From: an uncultured Collinsella sp.
GTDB lineage: Bacteria; Actinomycetota; Coriobacteriia; Coriobacteriales; Coriobacteriaceae
DNA length: 38,008 nucleotides
Assembly: GCA_900557455.1 (NCBI GenBank)
Contig: USSM01000009.1
Coordinates: forward strand, 1 to 38,008
Direction of reading: 5' to 3'
Part shown: one piece after another, positions 23,327 to 31,843 of the stretch
Layout: the number at the start of each line of letters is the position of its first letter
Position numbering within the stretch: position 1 is the first letter of the stretch
The notes under the pieces: model-generated
What the model saw: the letters and a program-made list of their open reading frames with translations, nothing else
What the model was told of the DNA's origin: nothing
Database searches by the model: none
Position numbers and translations under genes: made by a program

Positions 23327-25162
23327 ATGCAGCCCAAGCATTCCGCTATTGTGGCAGGCCTGACGCTGGCGCTTTCGTTTGGCGCCGTCTCCGCGCCGGT
23401 ACCCGCCGCTGCCGAGGAGCCCACGCCGGGCGTTGCCTCGGATGCCACCGATATCGATAAGGGCCTTTACACCCAACAGTCCTTCTCGGGCGTGTTGAGG
23501 TCGGTTCAGGGTGTCTCGTTTGTCAACGTGACTCCTGAGATGAAGTACTTCACCAAATATGAGAGCCATGGCAACTATAACCAGGGCTTTTCGTATGGCG
23601 ACGGTTATAACGCGCTGGGCTATTACCAGTTCGACCGCCGTTGGTCGCTCACTCCGTTTATGAAGCAGGTCTACAACTACAACCCCGAAAAATACAGCAT
23701 GCTCAAGGATGCGATTGATCGCGGCAGCGAGATTTCCAACACGAGCAATGCCATGTACGAGAACGGCCAGCTTACCGAGTTGGGCCGTATTGCGCAGGAG
23801 GCCTTCCAGGGCGCTTATAACACCGACCCTGCTGAGTTTTCGGCTCTGCAGGATGCGTATGCGTACAACTCGTACTATGCGGTGACCGAGGCGTGGCTCA
23901 AGAGCGCTCTTGGCATCGACATCTCCGGCCGCGCCGATTGCGTCAAGGGCATGGTGTGGAGCATCACCAACATGTGCGGCACCGGTGGCTGCAGGGACTT
24001 TTTCCGCTGGGCGAATCTTTCCAACGATATGTCCGACCGCGAGTTTGTGACGGCGCTCTCCAATAGCGTGGTCAACAATGTCGCCACCAAGTTTTCGAGT
24101 CAGCCCCAGTATCATGAGGGCTGGAAGAACCGCTACCGCAACGAGCTGAAGGACTGCTTGGTTTATATCGCTGAGGACGAGGCTGCCGCTGCGACGCCCG
24201 TGCAGCCCGAGCCTACGCCGGCGCCCTCGCCGACACCTGATTCGAATGACGACCCGAGTGACGATGCCAGCGACGACAGGATGGATGCGCCCTCGACCGA
24301 TGCTGACGGTAATGGCTCTGCTGGTGGCACTACGAATGGTGGCTCCATCTCGAGCGATTCTTCCTCGAACGGTTCCATTACGGGCGATTCCACTTCGAGC
24401 GGTTCGACGAATTCGGACTCTGGCGACGTTACGGACGGCGCGGCTCCTGACTCAAACGACGTCGGTTCCTCTGATTCTTCTTACGGCTCGAGCGATTCCT
24501 CTGCTGACACCGGCTCTAACAATGGCTCCGGCTCTGATGTAACGCCTGATTCCGATGATTCCAAGGACGACTCGAATAAGGCGCCGGACGCTCCCGTTGC
24601 TTCGCCGGACAAGAAGCCTTCTTTCTCCGTGCAGCTTGGTTCTACGCTGGGCTCTTCGCTGATGGCTGGCGTCAATAATGGCTCGACTCAGAACAAGGAC
24701 AACTCTGATCAGGTTTCCACGGAAAAGACCGAGGCCGCAAAGGGCGACTCCAAGGACAAGGCTTCCGAGAAGACCGAATCTGATAAGGGTTCTAGCTCTG
24801 AGGAGAAGGACGACAAGTCCACTCAGAAGAAGGACGAGGGTAAGAAGTCTGAATCTGAGGAGAAGGACGAGAACAAGGACAAGACCGAGGACGGAAAGCA
24901 GCAGGGCGAGGACGGCGGTAAGGGCAACACCGACAACCAGAGCCAAGAGCAAAATGACTCCAAGACGGTGACCACTACAACCACGACGACCACAACTACC
25001 AAGTCATCTGGCGGCAATATGCCCAAGACGGGCGATTTGATTGTGATGGCGAGCCTTGCCAGTGCAAGCTTGGCCACGCTGGGCGCCACGTCTATTGTGA
25101 GCGGTAAGCATAAACTCGATCAGCAGAAGAAGGCTTCTGGGGAGGATGGCTCGGAGGAGTAG
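23327..25162 (+). CDS. Secreted, sortase-anchored muramidase-like surface protein
   Basis: 611 aa. A signal peptide (MQPKHSAIVAGLTLALSFGA, cleavage likely after AAA near residue 29) is followed by a globular domain (about 60-275) with KYESHGNYN and GYNALGYYQFDRRW. This pattern resembles the lysozyme-like domain found at the C-terminus of VgrG3-type proteins; E79 is the candidate catalytic acid. Then comes a long Ser/Asp/Asn then Lys/Glu-rich wall-spanning region and a run of ten threonines. A sorting signal MPKTG (565-569) follows, with a hydrophobic segment and a charged tail. The sorting motif has M in place of L, and the tail after the membrane segment is longer than usual. The start follows GGGAGG. 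No sortase is encoded in the window. The muramidase role is inferred. Confidence 0.85.
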   Translation: MQPKHSAIVAGLTLALSFGAVSAPVPAAAEEPTPGVASDATDIDKGLYTQQSFSGVLRSVQGVSFVNVTPEMKYFTKYESHGNYNQGFSYGDGYNALGYYQFDRRWSLTPFMKQVYNYNPEKYSMLKDAIDRGSEISNTSNAMYENGQLTELGRIAQEAFQGAYNTDPAEFSALQDAYAYNSYYAVTEAWLKSALGIDISGRADCVKGMVWSITNMCGTGGCRDFFRWANLSNDMSDREFVTALSNSVVNNVATKFSSQPQYHEGWKNRYRNELKDCLVYIAEDEAAAATPVQPEPTPAPSPTPDSNDDPSDDASDDRMDAPSTDADGNGSAGGTTNGGSISSDSSSNGSITGDSTSSGSTNSDSGDVTDGAAPDSNDVGSSDSSYGSSDSSADTGSNNGSGSDVTPDSDDSKDDSNKAPDAPVASPDKKPSFSVQLGSTLGSSLMAGVNNGSTQNKDNSDQVSTEKTEAAKGDSKDKASEKTESDKGSSSEEKDDKSTQKKDEGKKSESEEKDENKDKTEDGKQQGEDGGKGNTDNQSQEQNDSKTVTTTTTTTTTTKSSGGNMPKTGDLIVMASLASASLATLGATSIVSGKHKLDQQKKASGEDGSEE

Positions 25163-25194
25163 CCTCTCGGTTGCCAGATAACTAAAGAGTTGGG

Positions 25195-25229
25195 ACGGGG
25201 TCCGGTGCGAATGCATCGGGTCCCGTTTT
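25195..25229 (+). terminator. Terminator of the surface protein gene
   Basis: Stem ACGGGGTCCGGTGC / GCATCGGGTCCCGT with a GAAT loop (G-U pairs included), followed by TTTTG. Confidence 0.85.
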
Positions 25230-25364
25230 GTTGTGCAACGATTAGTTATGTCCCCTCACACCTCTTGTTGCTACCGTTGCCCGATATGTTCGCGCGGCGT
25301 CGTCGGTACGCGCGAGGCGGTCATTACAATTGGCATCGTGCAGCGATTTAGGGGGAACGTTTTG

Positions 25365-27161
25365 GTGTCTGAACAGGCAAATGTTGATTGTGCTGCTGGC
25401 TTTGGCGTGCGCTTGATCGGCTGTGCCGACGATGCGGTTTTGCCCATTGGCATGCACGACTATGCGGATGCCCTTGGTTGCTGCATGCTGGTTGATAAGA
25501 CCATGTTTATTGCCGATGTGTTGGACTGCGACGCGTCCGTTGTGGTGTGCTGTCGACCCGAGGGTTTTGGCAAGAGCATGAATTTGTCGATGCTCAGGGC
25601 TTTTCTGGAGCGTCCGGCGGTCGGTCGCTCTAGTCAGCGTTTGTTTGCCGATGCTCAGATTTGGGATGCAGACGGCGGGCGCTATCGGGATGAGTATGCT
25701 TGCTATCCGGTGATATCGCTGGACTTTTCTGGCGCTACGAGGCGTGGCGCCGCTATTGCCGGCGTCGTGCGCGATGCTCTTTCGGGCGAGTGCGCCCGCT
25801 TGCTGGCGCTTTTGGAGGCTCCTGATTTAGCTCGAGACAAGGTGCGTCACATCGAACGCGTTGCGCGTGGCGCGGCGAGCGAGGACGAGGTTGACTCGGT
25901 GCTCGGTGTGCTCATTGAGCTGCTGGAGATGGCCTGCGATGAGCAGGTTGTATTGCTCGTTGATGGGTACGATGCGGCATGGTTGGGCCGTGCAAGCGCG
26001 AGGGGCGCTTCCGGTGCCGATCCGGCAGAACTACTTGACCGTGTGCTGTTTGACGCCATTGCCACTGCGCGCGATTCGTTGCGGCTGACGTGTCTGATGG
26101 GGGAGCGTCCCGGTCCTGCCGAAGCGGCGCTTTCTTCGCGCGGCTGCTCGTATTGTCTGACGACGCCGCTGTCGGAGTGGTGTGACCTATGTTTCGGTTT
26201 TTCGGATGCCGAGGTCGAGGCTCTTTTGAATCATGCTGGGCGCGAGGAATACCTGGATGATGCGCGTGAATGGCTCGAGGGGTATCGGTTTGGCAGGGCC
26301 TATTGCTCGAGTCCAGCGCGTGTGATCGGTTTTCTGGACCGAGGCTGCACGGCGCCTGTGCGCGCCGATCTGTATGGGTATGCGGATTGCCTGAGTAGGG
26401 TAGTTGCCGGGTGGAATCTCGACCGCCTTTCGGTCTTGTTTGATTTGCTCGAGGCCCATGGGTGCGCTGAGGTCCCGCTTTGTTTGGGCGCTGCAGAGCC
26501 AGATGTCTCGCCTGACGATGGCATGTGGACAGCGCTGTATCTGTCTGGTTTTCTCACGACGGATATGACTGAGGAGCCGGAGCGTGGCGATCGCCTCCGT
26601 GCTTTGCGATTGCCCAATAAAGAGCTTCGCCAGGTCTTGCGTCTAGTAATTGTTGAGTGGTTTGAGTGCGCTGCCGAAGACATTCGAGACGTCGATGCGT
26701 TTCGCGACGGGCTGTGCCGTGGGAACGAGGATACCGTGAGGCGGGCGCTAAGTCGCATCCTGGGGGATGCGGGAATCGGTGAGACCGACCCAGATACGCC
26801 GCTGCCATATCATCTGCTCTTGCAGGGGCTCTGCTTTGGCTTGCCGGGCTATGCCAATCCTGCCTCGAGGCGAAAGTGTGGCGCGAGTCGCTGGGACATC
26901 CAGGTTTTCCCTACGGGCACTGTGTTCGACGTAGCAGACACGATTGGCATGCTGGACGAGCGCCCGCTTATAACGATCAATATGATGTATGACCCCGATG
27001 TGGATGCGCTGGGGTTGGAATTGCTGGCCGTGCAGTCGCTACTCGACATAGAGCGCGACGGCATCGACGATATCCGTGTGCCGCGCCCCGGCGTGGGTCG
27101 CATGCGCTGGGGGTTCGGTTTTGATGGGCGGCGCGTGACGGCGGTGTGCCAGCGGCTTTAA
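25365..27161 (+). CDS. AAA-ATPase-like / DUF1703 family protein with degenerate nuclease half
   Basis: 598 aa from a GTG at 25365 preceded by GGGGG. It belongs to the AAA-ATPase_like plus PD-(D/E)XK (DUF1703) family that is abundant and multi-copy in gut anaerobes. Seen: MLVDKTMFIADVL (from about residue 41); P-loop RPEGFGKS (64-71), where RPRRFGKS is usual; YPVISLDFSGA; LLVDGYDAAW as a Walker B-like stretch; and EWLEGYRFG. In the C-terminal third the expected nuclease core (a D followed by an E/Q-x-K strand) is not apparent: the corresponding strand reads ITINMMYDPD, with no lysine. It is therefore probably catalytically altered. The function of the family is unknown. A possible -10 (TACAAT, 25325-25330) is near. 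Confidence 0.78.
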   Translation: MSEQANVDCAAGFGVRLIGCADDAVLPIGMHDYADALGCCMLVDKTMFIADVLDCDASVVVCCRPEGFGKSMNLSMLRAFLERPAVGRSSQRLFADAQIWDADGGRYRDEYACYPVISLDFSGATRRGAAIAGVVRDALSGECARLLALLEAPDLARDKVRHIERVARGAASEDEVDSVLGVLIELLEMACDEQVVLLVDGYDAAWLGRASARGASGADPAELLDRVLFDAIATARDSLRLTCLMGERPGPAEAALSSRGCSYCLTTPLSEWCDLCFGFSDAEVEALLNHAGREEYLDDAREWLEGYRFGRAYCSSPARVIGFLDRGCTAPVRADLYGYADCLSRVVAGWNLDRLSVLFDLLEAHGCAEVPLCLGAAEPDVSPDDGMWTALYLSGFLTTDMTEEPERGDRLRALRLPNKELRQVLRLVIVEWFECAAEDIRDVDAFRDGLCRGNEDTVRRALSRILGDAGIGETDPDTPLPYHLLLQGLCFGLPGYANPASRRKCGASRWDIQVFPTGTVFDVADTIGMLDERPLITINMMYDPDVDALGLELLAVQSLLDIERDGIDDIRVPRPGVGRMRWGFGFDGRRVTAVCQRL

Positions 27162-27185
27162 GCGCCGAGGTGTTTCCGGCTTCCG

Positions 27186-28205
27186 TTACTCGGTGTTCTT
27201 CATAGGCGGCATGGGCTTCCAGTTGGGATCCTTGATGATCTTGCGGGCGTCCTTCATGCCTCGGCGCAGCGCCGGAATGCCGGTCTTAAAGCACTTATCG
27301 ACCGCAGCCAGGCGAATGAATTCCTTGCAGAAGGTCGCGGCATTGCCCAGGCGGAACAGCATGGGGTGGTAGTCACCGTAGATCTGCATATAGCGAGCGA
27401 GGAAGCCTCGGTTGCGCATGATGTAGTAACGGTTGGTGTCGCTCGTGGAGTTGAGCTGGCGCTTGCCGGCGATATCCCAGTTAGAGACGGCGCGGGCGCG
27501 CTTGAGCACCACGTCGGCCACAACGGCGGCGGGGAAGTGCTGGCTGGCCACGTAACCATAGCAGGCATCGTCGCCGTAGATGAAGAATCGCGCATCGGGC
27601 AGGCCGATCTTGTCGACCACGCGGCGCGAGAACATGCCGCCCTCAAAGCATAGCTGGTTCATGGCGCGGTAGCCCTCGGGTCCCAGGTCCCACTTGGCGA
27701 CAGGGTTGGGAATGCCGAGCGAAAGGATGAGTTGGTATTGCCAAAAGAAGGCGCCGCCGTCAAAGTCCAGGCGCGAACCCTGGATGACGTCGTAGCGGTC
27801 GGTCCACTTGGCAAGACGCTCGATGCCTTCGGGGATGACGAGCACGTCGTCGTCCATCACCCAGAACCATTGAGCGCCCAGGCCGTAGGCGCATTTAGTG
27901 CCGGCGGAGAAGCCGCCCGCACCGCCGCCGTTTTCGAGCTGCGGGGCGTAGATGACACGGTCGGTGCCGCCCTGCGCGTCAGGCTGCTCGGTGTCGATGC
28001 CCCACAGGTTGGCCAGGCGCTCGTTGAATGCGGCGCACATGGCCTCGGTCTCGCGCGAATTCTCGTTATCGACAATCACGATGCGCCAGGGCGTTGCCGT
28101 GAGCTCGGTCATGGAGTCGAACAAGTTGGCCAGGAGTTCCTGGCGCTTGTACGTAACGACGACGATGGCGAGCTTGTCGATGGGGGCGGGAAGGGTTGAA
28201 GGCAT
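27186..28205 (-). CDS. Glycosyltransferase family 2, galactofuranosyltransferase-like
   Basis: 339 aa. The GT-A fold opens with LAIVVVTYKRQELLANLFDS. NGGGAGGFSAG and WVMDDDVLV (DDD at 118-120) match the GlfT2/RfbN-like branch, which transfers galactofuranose or rhamnose in surface glycans; the sugar is inferred. The start is set at 28205 (MPSTLPAPIDKL); AAAGGA lies upstream at a longish distance. It is convergent with the AAA-like gene, with a 24-base gap. A TACAAT (complement of 28281-28286) upstream may be its -10 box. Confidence 0.88.
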   Translation of the reverse strand: MPSTLPAPIDKLAIVVVTYKRQELLANLFDSMTELTATPWRIVIVDNENSRETEAMCAAFNERLANLWGIDTEQPDAQGGTDRVIYAPQLENGGGAGGFSAGTKCAYGLGAQWFWVMDDDVLVIPEGIERLAKWTDRYDVIQGSRLDFDGGAFFWQYQLILSLGIPNPVAKWDLGPEGYRAMNQLCFEGGMFSRRVVDKIGLPDARFFIYGDDACYGYVASQHFPAAVVADVVLKRARAVSNWDIAGKRQLNSTSDTNRYYIMRNRGFLARYMQIYGDYHPMLFRLGNAATFCKEFIRLAAVDKCFKTGIPALRRGMKDARKIIKDPNWKPMPPMKNTE

Positions 28206-28375
28206 GGGGCAATATATCCTTTCACGCGCGGCTGGCGATCGCTGCGCGGAAGCTATTGAATACGTCCTTGGGACTGTCTTATTGTAAAGGCTCGGTGCGC
28301 TTTGGCGGCAAGCTTTGAATAAAACGCAGGAACCTGCCACGGGTGCAGCGGCTTTAGGGTCTGACGGCAGCGTGT

Positions 28376-29506
28376 CTATTGCCGCTTGAGCTTGCGAGCG
28401 ATAAGGCTTCTAGCAGCATCGATGATGAGGAGCGCTAAGGCAAAGACGATGCTAATGACGGTGCCTGTGACGATACATATAGCTGCCGGGCTGTTTTGGC
28501 TGATCAGTATGTTTGCGAGCAACGTATTGAAGACGGGACGCCACAGGCTACTGGTGAGCGACTGCATCACATAGAAACCAAGCGTGGCGGTCGATAAGGT
28601 GACGATGACACCTGCGGTCCGTGGATTGCCTGAGGCACTGCGCCGGGTCGCCGCAAAGAGCAGAGAGGCGGCAGCGAGGACAAACGAGATCAACGAGGTT
28701 GATTTGTAGGAGAGGACTGCCATCGCCGTGAGGCTGCCGGTGAAGGAGAGTGCTCCTTCCAGGATGGTGGCGAGCACCAAAACCGCTGCGAGCGACCGCG
28801 TGCCTAAGGCGCCCGCCTTGTCCGAATCCATGGCGCCGGTTACGTCGCGGAGCAGTCCGCCGATCAAAAACGCGACTACGTACGTGGTAGCGCTCATGAG
28901 CTTTTGGAGCCAAGAAAACTCGCCGGCGCTTGTCGCACTCATAGCGGCTAAATACCCGTTAACAACAAATGCGAGGATGCCAACGGCGATGACCGTCGTC
29001 TTGTAGGTTTTCTGGGGGAGTCGACTCTTAGCCAGTCCAAACCATGGCGCCATGAAGACCGTGGCGGCATAGACCCAGATAAACTCAAGGCCTAGCGTGT
29101 ACCAGTAGTGCGTATTGAGGGTAACATCGGGAATGGGTGAGACGACCGTGGACCACGCGAGCGCCACGAGGCAATAAAACGCAGTGGGCAAAATGACCTT
29201 GCCCAGGCGCTGCGCCGTCCGTTGCATTTGCGACTTCCATGTTGCTCCACCGTTCCAAGCACGCTCGGCCGAAGCGATGAGAAAATAGCCCGAAATCATA
29301 AAGAAGACCTCGTTGGCCCAGCAGCCCAGCAAGTTAATAAAACCGAGCACGCCGGAATAGGGGAACATCGCAAGTGGGGCATATTCCACGGCGCCGACAC
29401 AGGTTGCCTGGAAGGTCCACTGAAAGGTGTGGAACACCGCGATGCCGGCGACCGCGACCAAACGCAGCGCTTCGATGGGTATGTTGCGTGCGGCTTTGGG
29501 CTGCAT
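28376..29506 (-). CDS. Membrane acyltransferase family 3
   Basis: 376 aa with about ten hydrophobic segments. The first segment, preceded by IPIEALRLVAVAGIAVFHTFQW, carries the family's conserved arginine and histidine (R15-type and FHTF). VFFMISGYFLIASAER follows, as in Acyl_transf_3 proteins such as OafA/WecH. These O-acetylate or otherwise acylate cell-surface sugars; the substrate is unknown. The start at 29506 has AAAGGA upstream. It is divergent from the glycosyltransferase series starting at 29619 and probably decorates the glycan they build. Confidence 0.88.
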   Translation of the reverse strand: MQPKAARNIPIEALRLVAVAGIAVFHTFQWTFQATCVGAVEYAPLAMFPYSGVLGFINLLGCWANEVFFMISGYFLIASAERAWNGGATWKSQMQRTAQRLGKVILPTAFYCLVALAWSTVVSPIPDVTLNTHYWYTLGLEFIWVYAATVFMAPWFGLAKSRLPQKTYKTTVIAVGILAFVVNGYLAAMSATSAGEFSWLQKLMSATTYVVAFLIGGLLRDVTGAMDSDKAGALGTRSLAAVLVLATILEGALSFTGSLTAMAVLSYKSTSLISFVLAAASLLFAATRRSASGNPRTAGVIVTLSTATLGFYVMQSLTSSLWRPVFNTLLANILISQNSPAAICIVTGTVISIVFALALLIIDAARSLIARKLKRQ

Positions 29507-29525
29507 GACGTCCTTTCTTATCGGT

Positions 29526-29554
29526 TTGCCTCTGCGAGCTCCATAGATTATATA
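29526..29554 (+). promoter_or_regulatory. Candidate promoter of the glycosyltransferase series
   Basis: TTGCCT (29526-29531), a 17-base spacer and TATATA (29549-29554). The same AT-rich block reads TATAAT on the minus strand (complement of 29547-29552) and could serve the acyltransferase, so the divergent promoters probably overlap. Confidence 0.5.
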
Positions 29555-29618
29555 AACGCCCGCTGGCGCGCTGGCCCTTTGATACCATGAAACGACAGGT
29601 ATTTCCTAAGGAGCACAT

Positions 29619-30722
29619 TTGTCTACTAACGCCTCTGGCAGCCCTGTTCTGTCGCTACTTATTCCCATTTACAATGTTCAGCGCTACCTGCGCGAGTGTC
29701 TCGATTCCGCCATGGCGCAGACGCTCAAGGATATTGAGATCATCTGCATTAACGACGGGTCGACCGACAACTCGCCGGCGATTATCCGCGAGTATATGGA
29801 GCGCGATGGGCGCGTCAAGATGATCGACAAGGCCAACAGCGGCTACGGCGACTCGATGAACCACGGTCTGGAGATGGCGCGTGGCAAGTACGTTGGCATC
29901 TTGGAGTCCGATGACTTTATGGCACCCGACGCACTCGAAAAGCTTGTCTCGGCCGCCGATAGCAATAATGCCGACTTTGCGAAGGCGAACTTTGATTTCT
30001 ACTGGTCTAAGCCCGAGGAGCGCCGTTCGCTGCACGAGATGTTTAAGGCCAAGGACTGCGGCAAGCCGGTGCATCCGAGCGACACGACGCAGTTCTTTAA
30101 GCAAAAGCCGTCGATTTGGTCGGCCGTGTACCGTCGCGATTTTCTTGAACGCAACGGCATTACGTTCCTGCCGACTCCGGGGGCATCCTTTCAGGACACG
30201 TCATTCGCCTTTAAGGTGATCGCGTGCGCCGATAAGGCTGTTTACCTGCATGATGCCGTGTTGTCGTATCGCCAGGACAACGAGAATTCCTCGGTCAATT
30301 CTTCGGCTAAGGTCTTTTGCGTCAATACCGAGTATGCCGAGATTGAGCGTTGGATTCGAGAGGATTATGCCCGCGACCACGTAAGTGATGACGTCGCGCG
30401 CATGCTCAAGTTCAATCAGCTCATTAAGTACGATTCGTACATGTGGAACTACGTGCGCCTGGCGCCTAAGTTCTATAAGGAGTTCCTGGTGCAGATGGCC
30501 AAGGAGTTCCAAGCGGCCTTGGGCGCGGGGGAGTTTTCGCTTGACGACCTCAAGCCGTGGAAGCGCGCGAATCTCGCTGCCATCCTCAAAGATCCTGAGG
30601 GCTGGGTTGACGAGCATCCGAGTTTTGCGACGGATGGTGCTTTGGGGCGTGCTAAGTATTACGCCTCGGTTGGAGGCCCAGGCGTGGTCGCCGCCTTCCT
30701 CATCGAATCGCTGAGGGGGTAG
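29619..30722 (+). CDS. Glycosyltransferase family 2 (paralogue 1)
   Basis: 367 aa. GT-A motifs are LSLLIPIYNVQRYLRECLDS, IICINDGSTDNS and the DXD-equivalent LESDDF (95-100). The start is a TTG at 29619-29621, preceded by AAGGAG five bases upstream; no ATG or GTG fits. It is the first gene of a plus-strand series of five glycosyltransferases and probably acts in surface polysaccharide synthesis. The N-terminal about 90 residues are nearly the same as those of the gene at 31844, while the C-terminal halves differ more. Donor and acceptor sugars are unknown. Confidence 0.9.
   Translation: MSTNASGSPVLSLLIPIYNVQRYLRECLDSAMAQTLKDIEIICINDGSTDNSPAIIREYMERDGRVKMIDKANSGYGDSMNHGLEMARGKYVGILESDDFMAPDALEKLVSAADSNNADFAKANFDFYWSKPEERRSLHEMFKAKDCGKPVHPSDTTQFFKQKPSIWSAVYRRDFLERNGITFLPTPGASFQDTSFAFKVIACADKAVYLHDAVLSYRQDNENSSVNSSAKVFCVNTEYAEIERWIREDYARDHVSDDVARMLKFNQLIKYDSYMWNYVRLAPKFYKEFLVQMAKEFQAALGAGEFSLDDLKPWKRANLAAILKDPEGWVDEHPSFATDGALGRAKYYASVGGPGVVAAFLIESLRG
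29652..29921 (+). repeat. Direct repeat, copy 1 (partner 31871-32140)
   Basis: This 270-base segment aligns without gaps to 31871-32140 (offset 2219). Differences fall mostly in third codon positions. A block of 31 identical bases lies at 29832-29862 and 32051-32081. The repeats flank the glycosyltransferase gene at 30729 and could recombine. Confidence 0.75.
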
Positions 30723-30728
30723 GTCGGC

Positions 30729-31769
30729 ATGGGAGAGGCCTCGTGTCCTAAAGCTACCATTGTCGTCCCTGTTTACAACTCTGCGTGCTCCATTCAGCGA
30801 TGTCTCGATTCGCTGTTAGCCCAGTCCGAGCGCTCGATTCAGGTTGTCTGCGTCAACGACGGTTCGACTGATGATTCGTTGAACGCGTTGCGCCAGATCG
30901 CGCAGGCCGACGATCGCGTACTGGTGATTGACCAGGAAAACGCGGGCGTCTCGTGCGCTCGAAATGCCGGTATCGACGCCGCCGAGGGCGAGACTGTCTT
31001 TTTTGTGGACGCCGACGATTACATCGATGCCCAGACGGTCGAGCGCGTGCTGCATGCCATGGAGTCTGCGGATGCCGAGGCCGCCGTTTTTGGCGGCGTC
31101 TGTGAACCTGCCGATGCTGCCCCCAAACGCGTCCAGCAACTCATGAGTCCCAAAGCTGGTATCTTTGGCGCCCGTGATCCCCAACTGCTGTTCCATTCGA
31201 ATGCGCAGCCCTATGCCTGCCGTGCGGCTTTTTCGCGCGAGCTGCTCAATCGCGAAGGCATTCGCTTCGCCCCCGGTTTGGCTTTGGGCGAGGACGTCGT
31301 CTTCCAATTTGCGGCTTATGCGCTTGCCCGCAAGACCATCGTCATGCCAGACAAGTTCTACCACTACGTGATGGAGAGCGAATCCGCGACGCACGAGTTC
31401 AACAGTGACGAGGCTCGCGCCAAAAAGCTTGACGCCCACATGAGGATGCTCGAGGAGGTCTTGGAGGACTGGGCGGCCTACGGTCTTTTGGACCTGTGTC
31501 CCGGCGAGCTGATCACCTGGTTCTTGGACCTTATCGTGTTTGATTTGGCGCGCTTGGATTCCGATGACTTCCATCGCGTGGCGGCTCGCGTCAACATGGA
31601 TCTCACGACGTTTTTGGGAACGGCGTGGGCGGATATGCCTGCTAAGGGCGCCGTTCGCCGTGTCGCCCATAAGCTCGTTGCGGCGACCTCGGGCGTTTCG
31701 ATGGCAGACGCCACGCTGTTCTATCTTTCGACTCGCGGTCTCAAAGCCTGTCTGGAGCGCTTTATCTAA
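30729..31769 (+). CDS. Glycosyltransferase family 2
   Basis: 346 aa. Motifs are ATIVVPVYNSACSIQRCLDS, VVCVNDGSTDDS, ENAGVSCARNAGI and the metal-binding VDADDYID (D94, D96, D97). The C-terminal about 120 residues are helical and variable. It starts six bases after the previous gene's stop and is therefore in the same operon. Sequence relationship to the two flanking paralogues is limited to the general fold. Confidence 0.9.
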   Translation: MGEASCPKATIVVPVYNSACSIQRCLDSLLAQSERSIQVVCVNDGSTDDSLNALRQIAQADDRVLVIDQENAGVSCARNAGIDAAEGETVFFVDADDYIDAQTVERVLHAMESADAEAAVFGGVCEPADAAPKRVQQLMSPKAGIFGARDPQLLFHSNAQPYACRAAFSRELLNREGIRFAPGLALGEDVVFQFAAYALARKTIVMPDKFYHYVMESESATHEFNSDEARAKKLDAHMRMLEEVLEDWAAYGLLDLCPGELITWFLDLIVFDLARLDSDDFHRVAARVNMDLTTFLGTAWADMPAKGAVRRVAHKLVAATSGVSMADATLFYLSTRGLKACLERFI

Positions 31770-31843
31770 TTCCAAGCGCTGCCGCCCGCCGCAACCCGGC
31801 TGCTAAAATAACCCTGTTACACGCTATTCAACAGGAGGTTCTC

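Noticed and set aside
24960..25010. Threonine-codon run as a CRISPR or tandem-repeat array
   Set aside because: It is mixed ACN codons inside a coding stalk; no CRISPR-type repeat/spacer pattern exists anywhere in the window.
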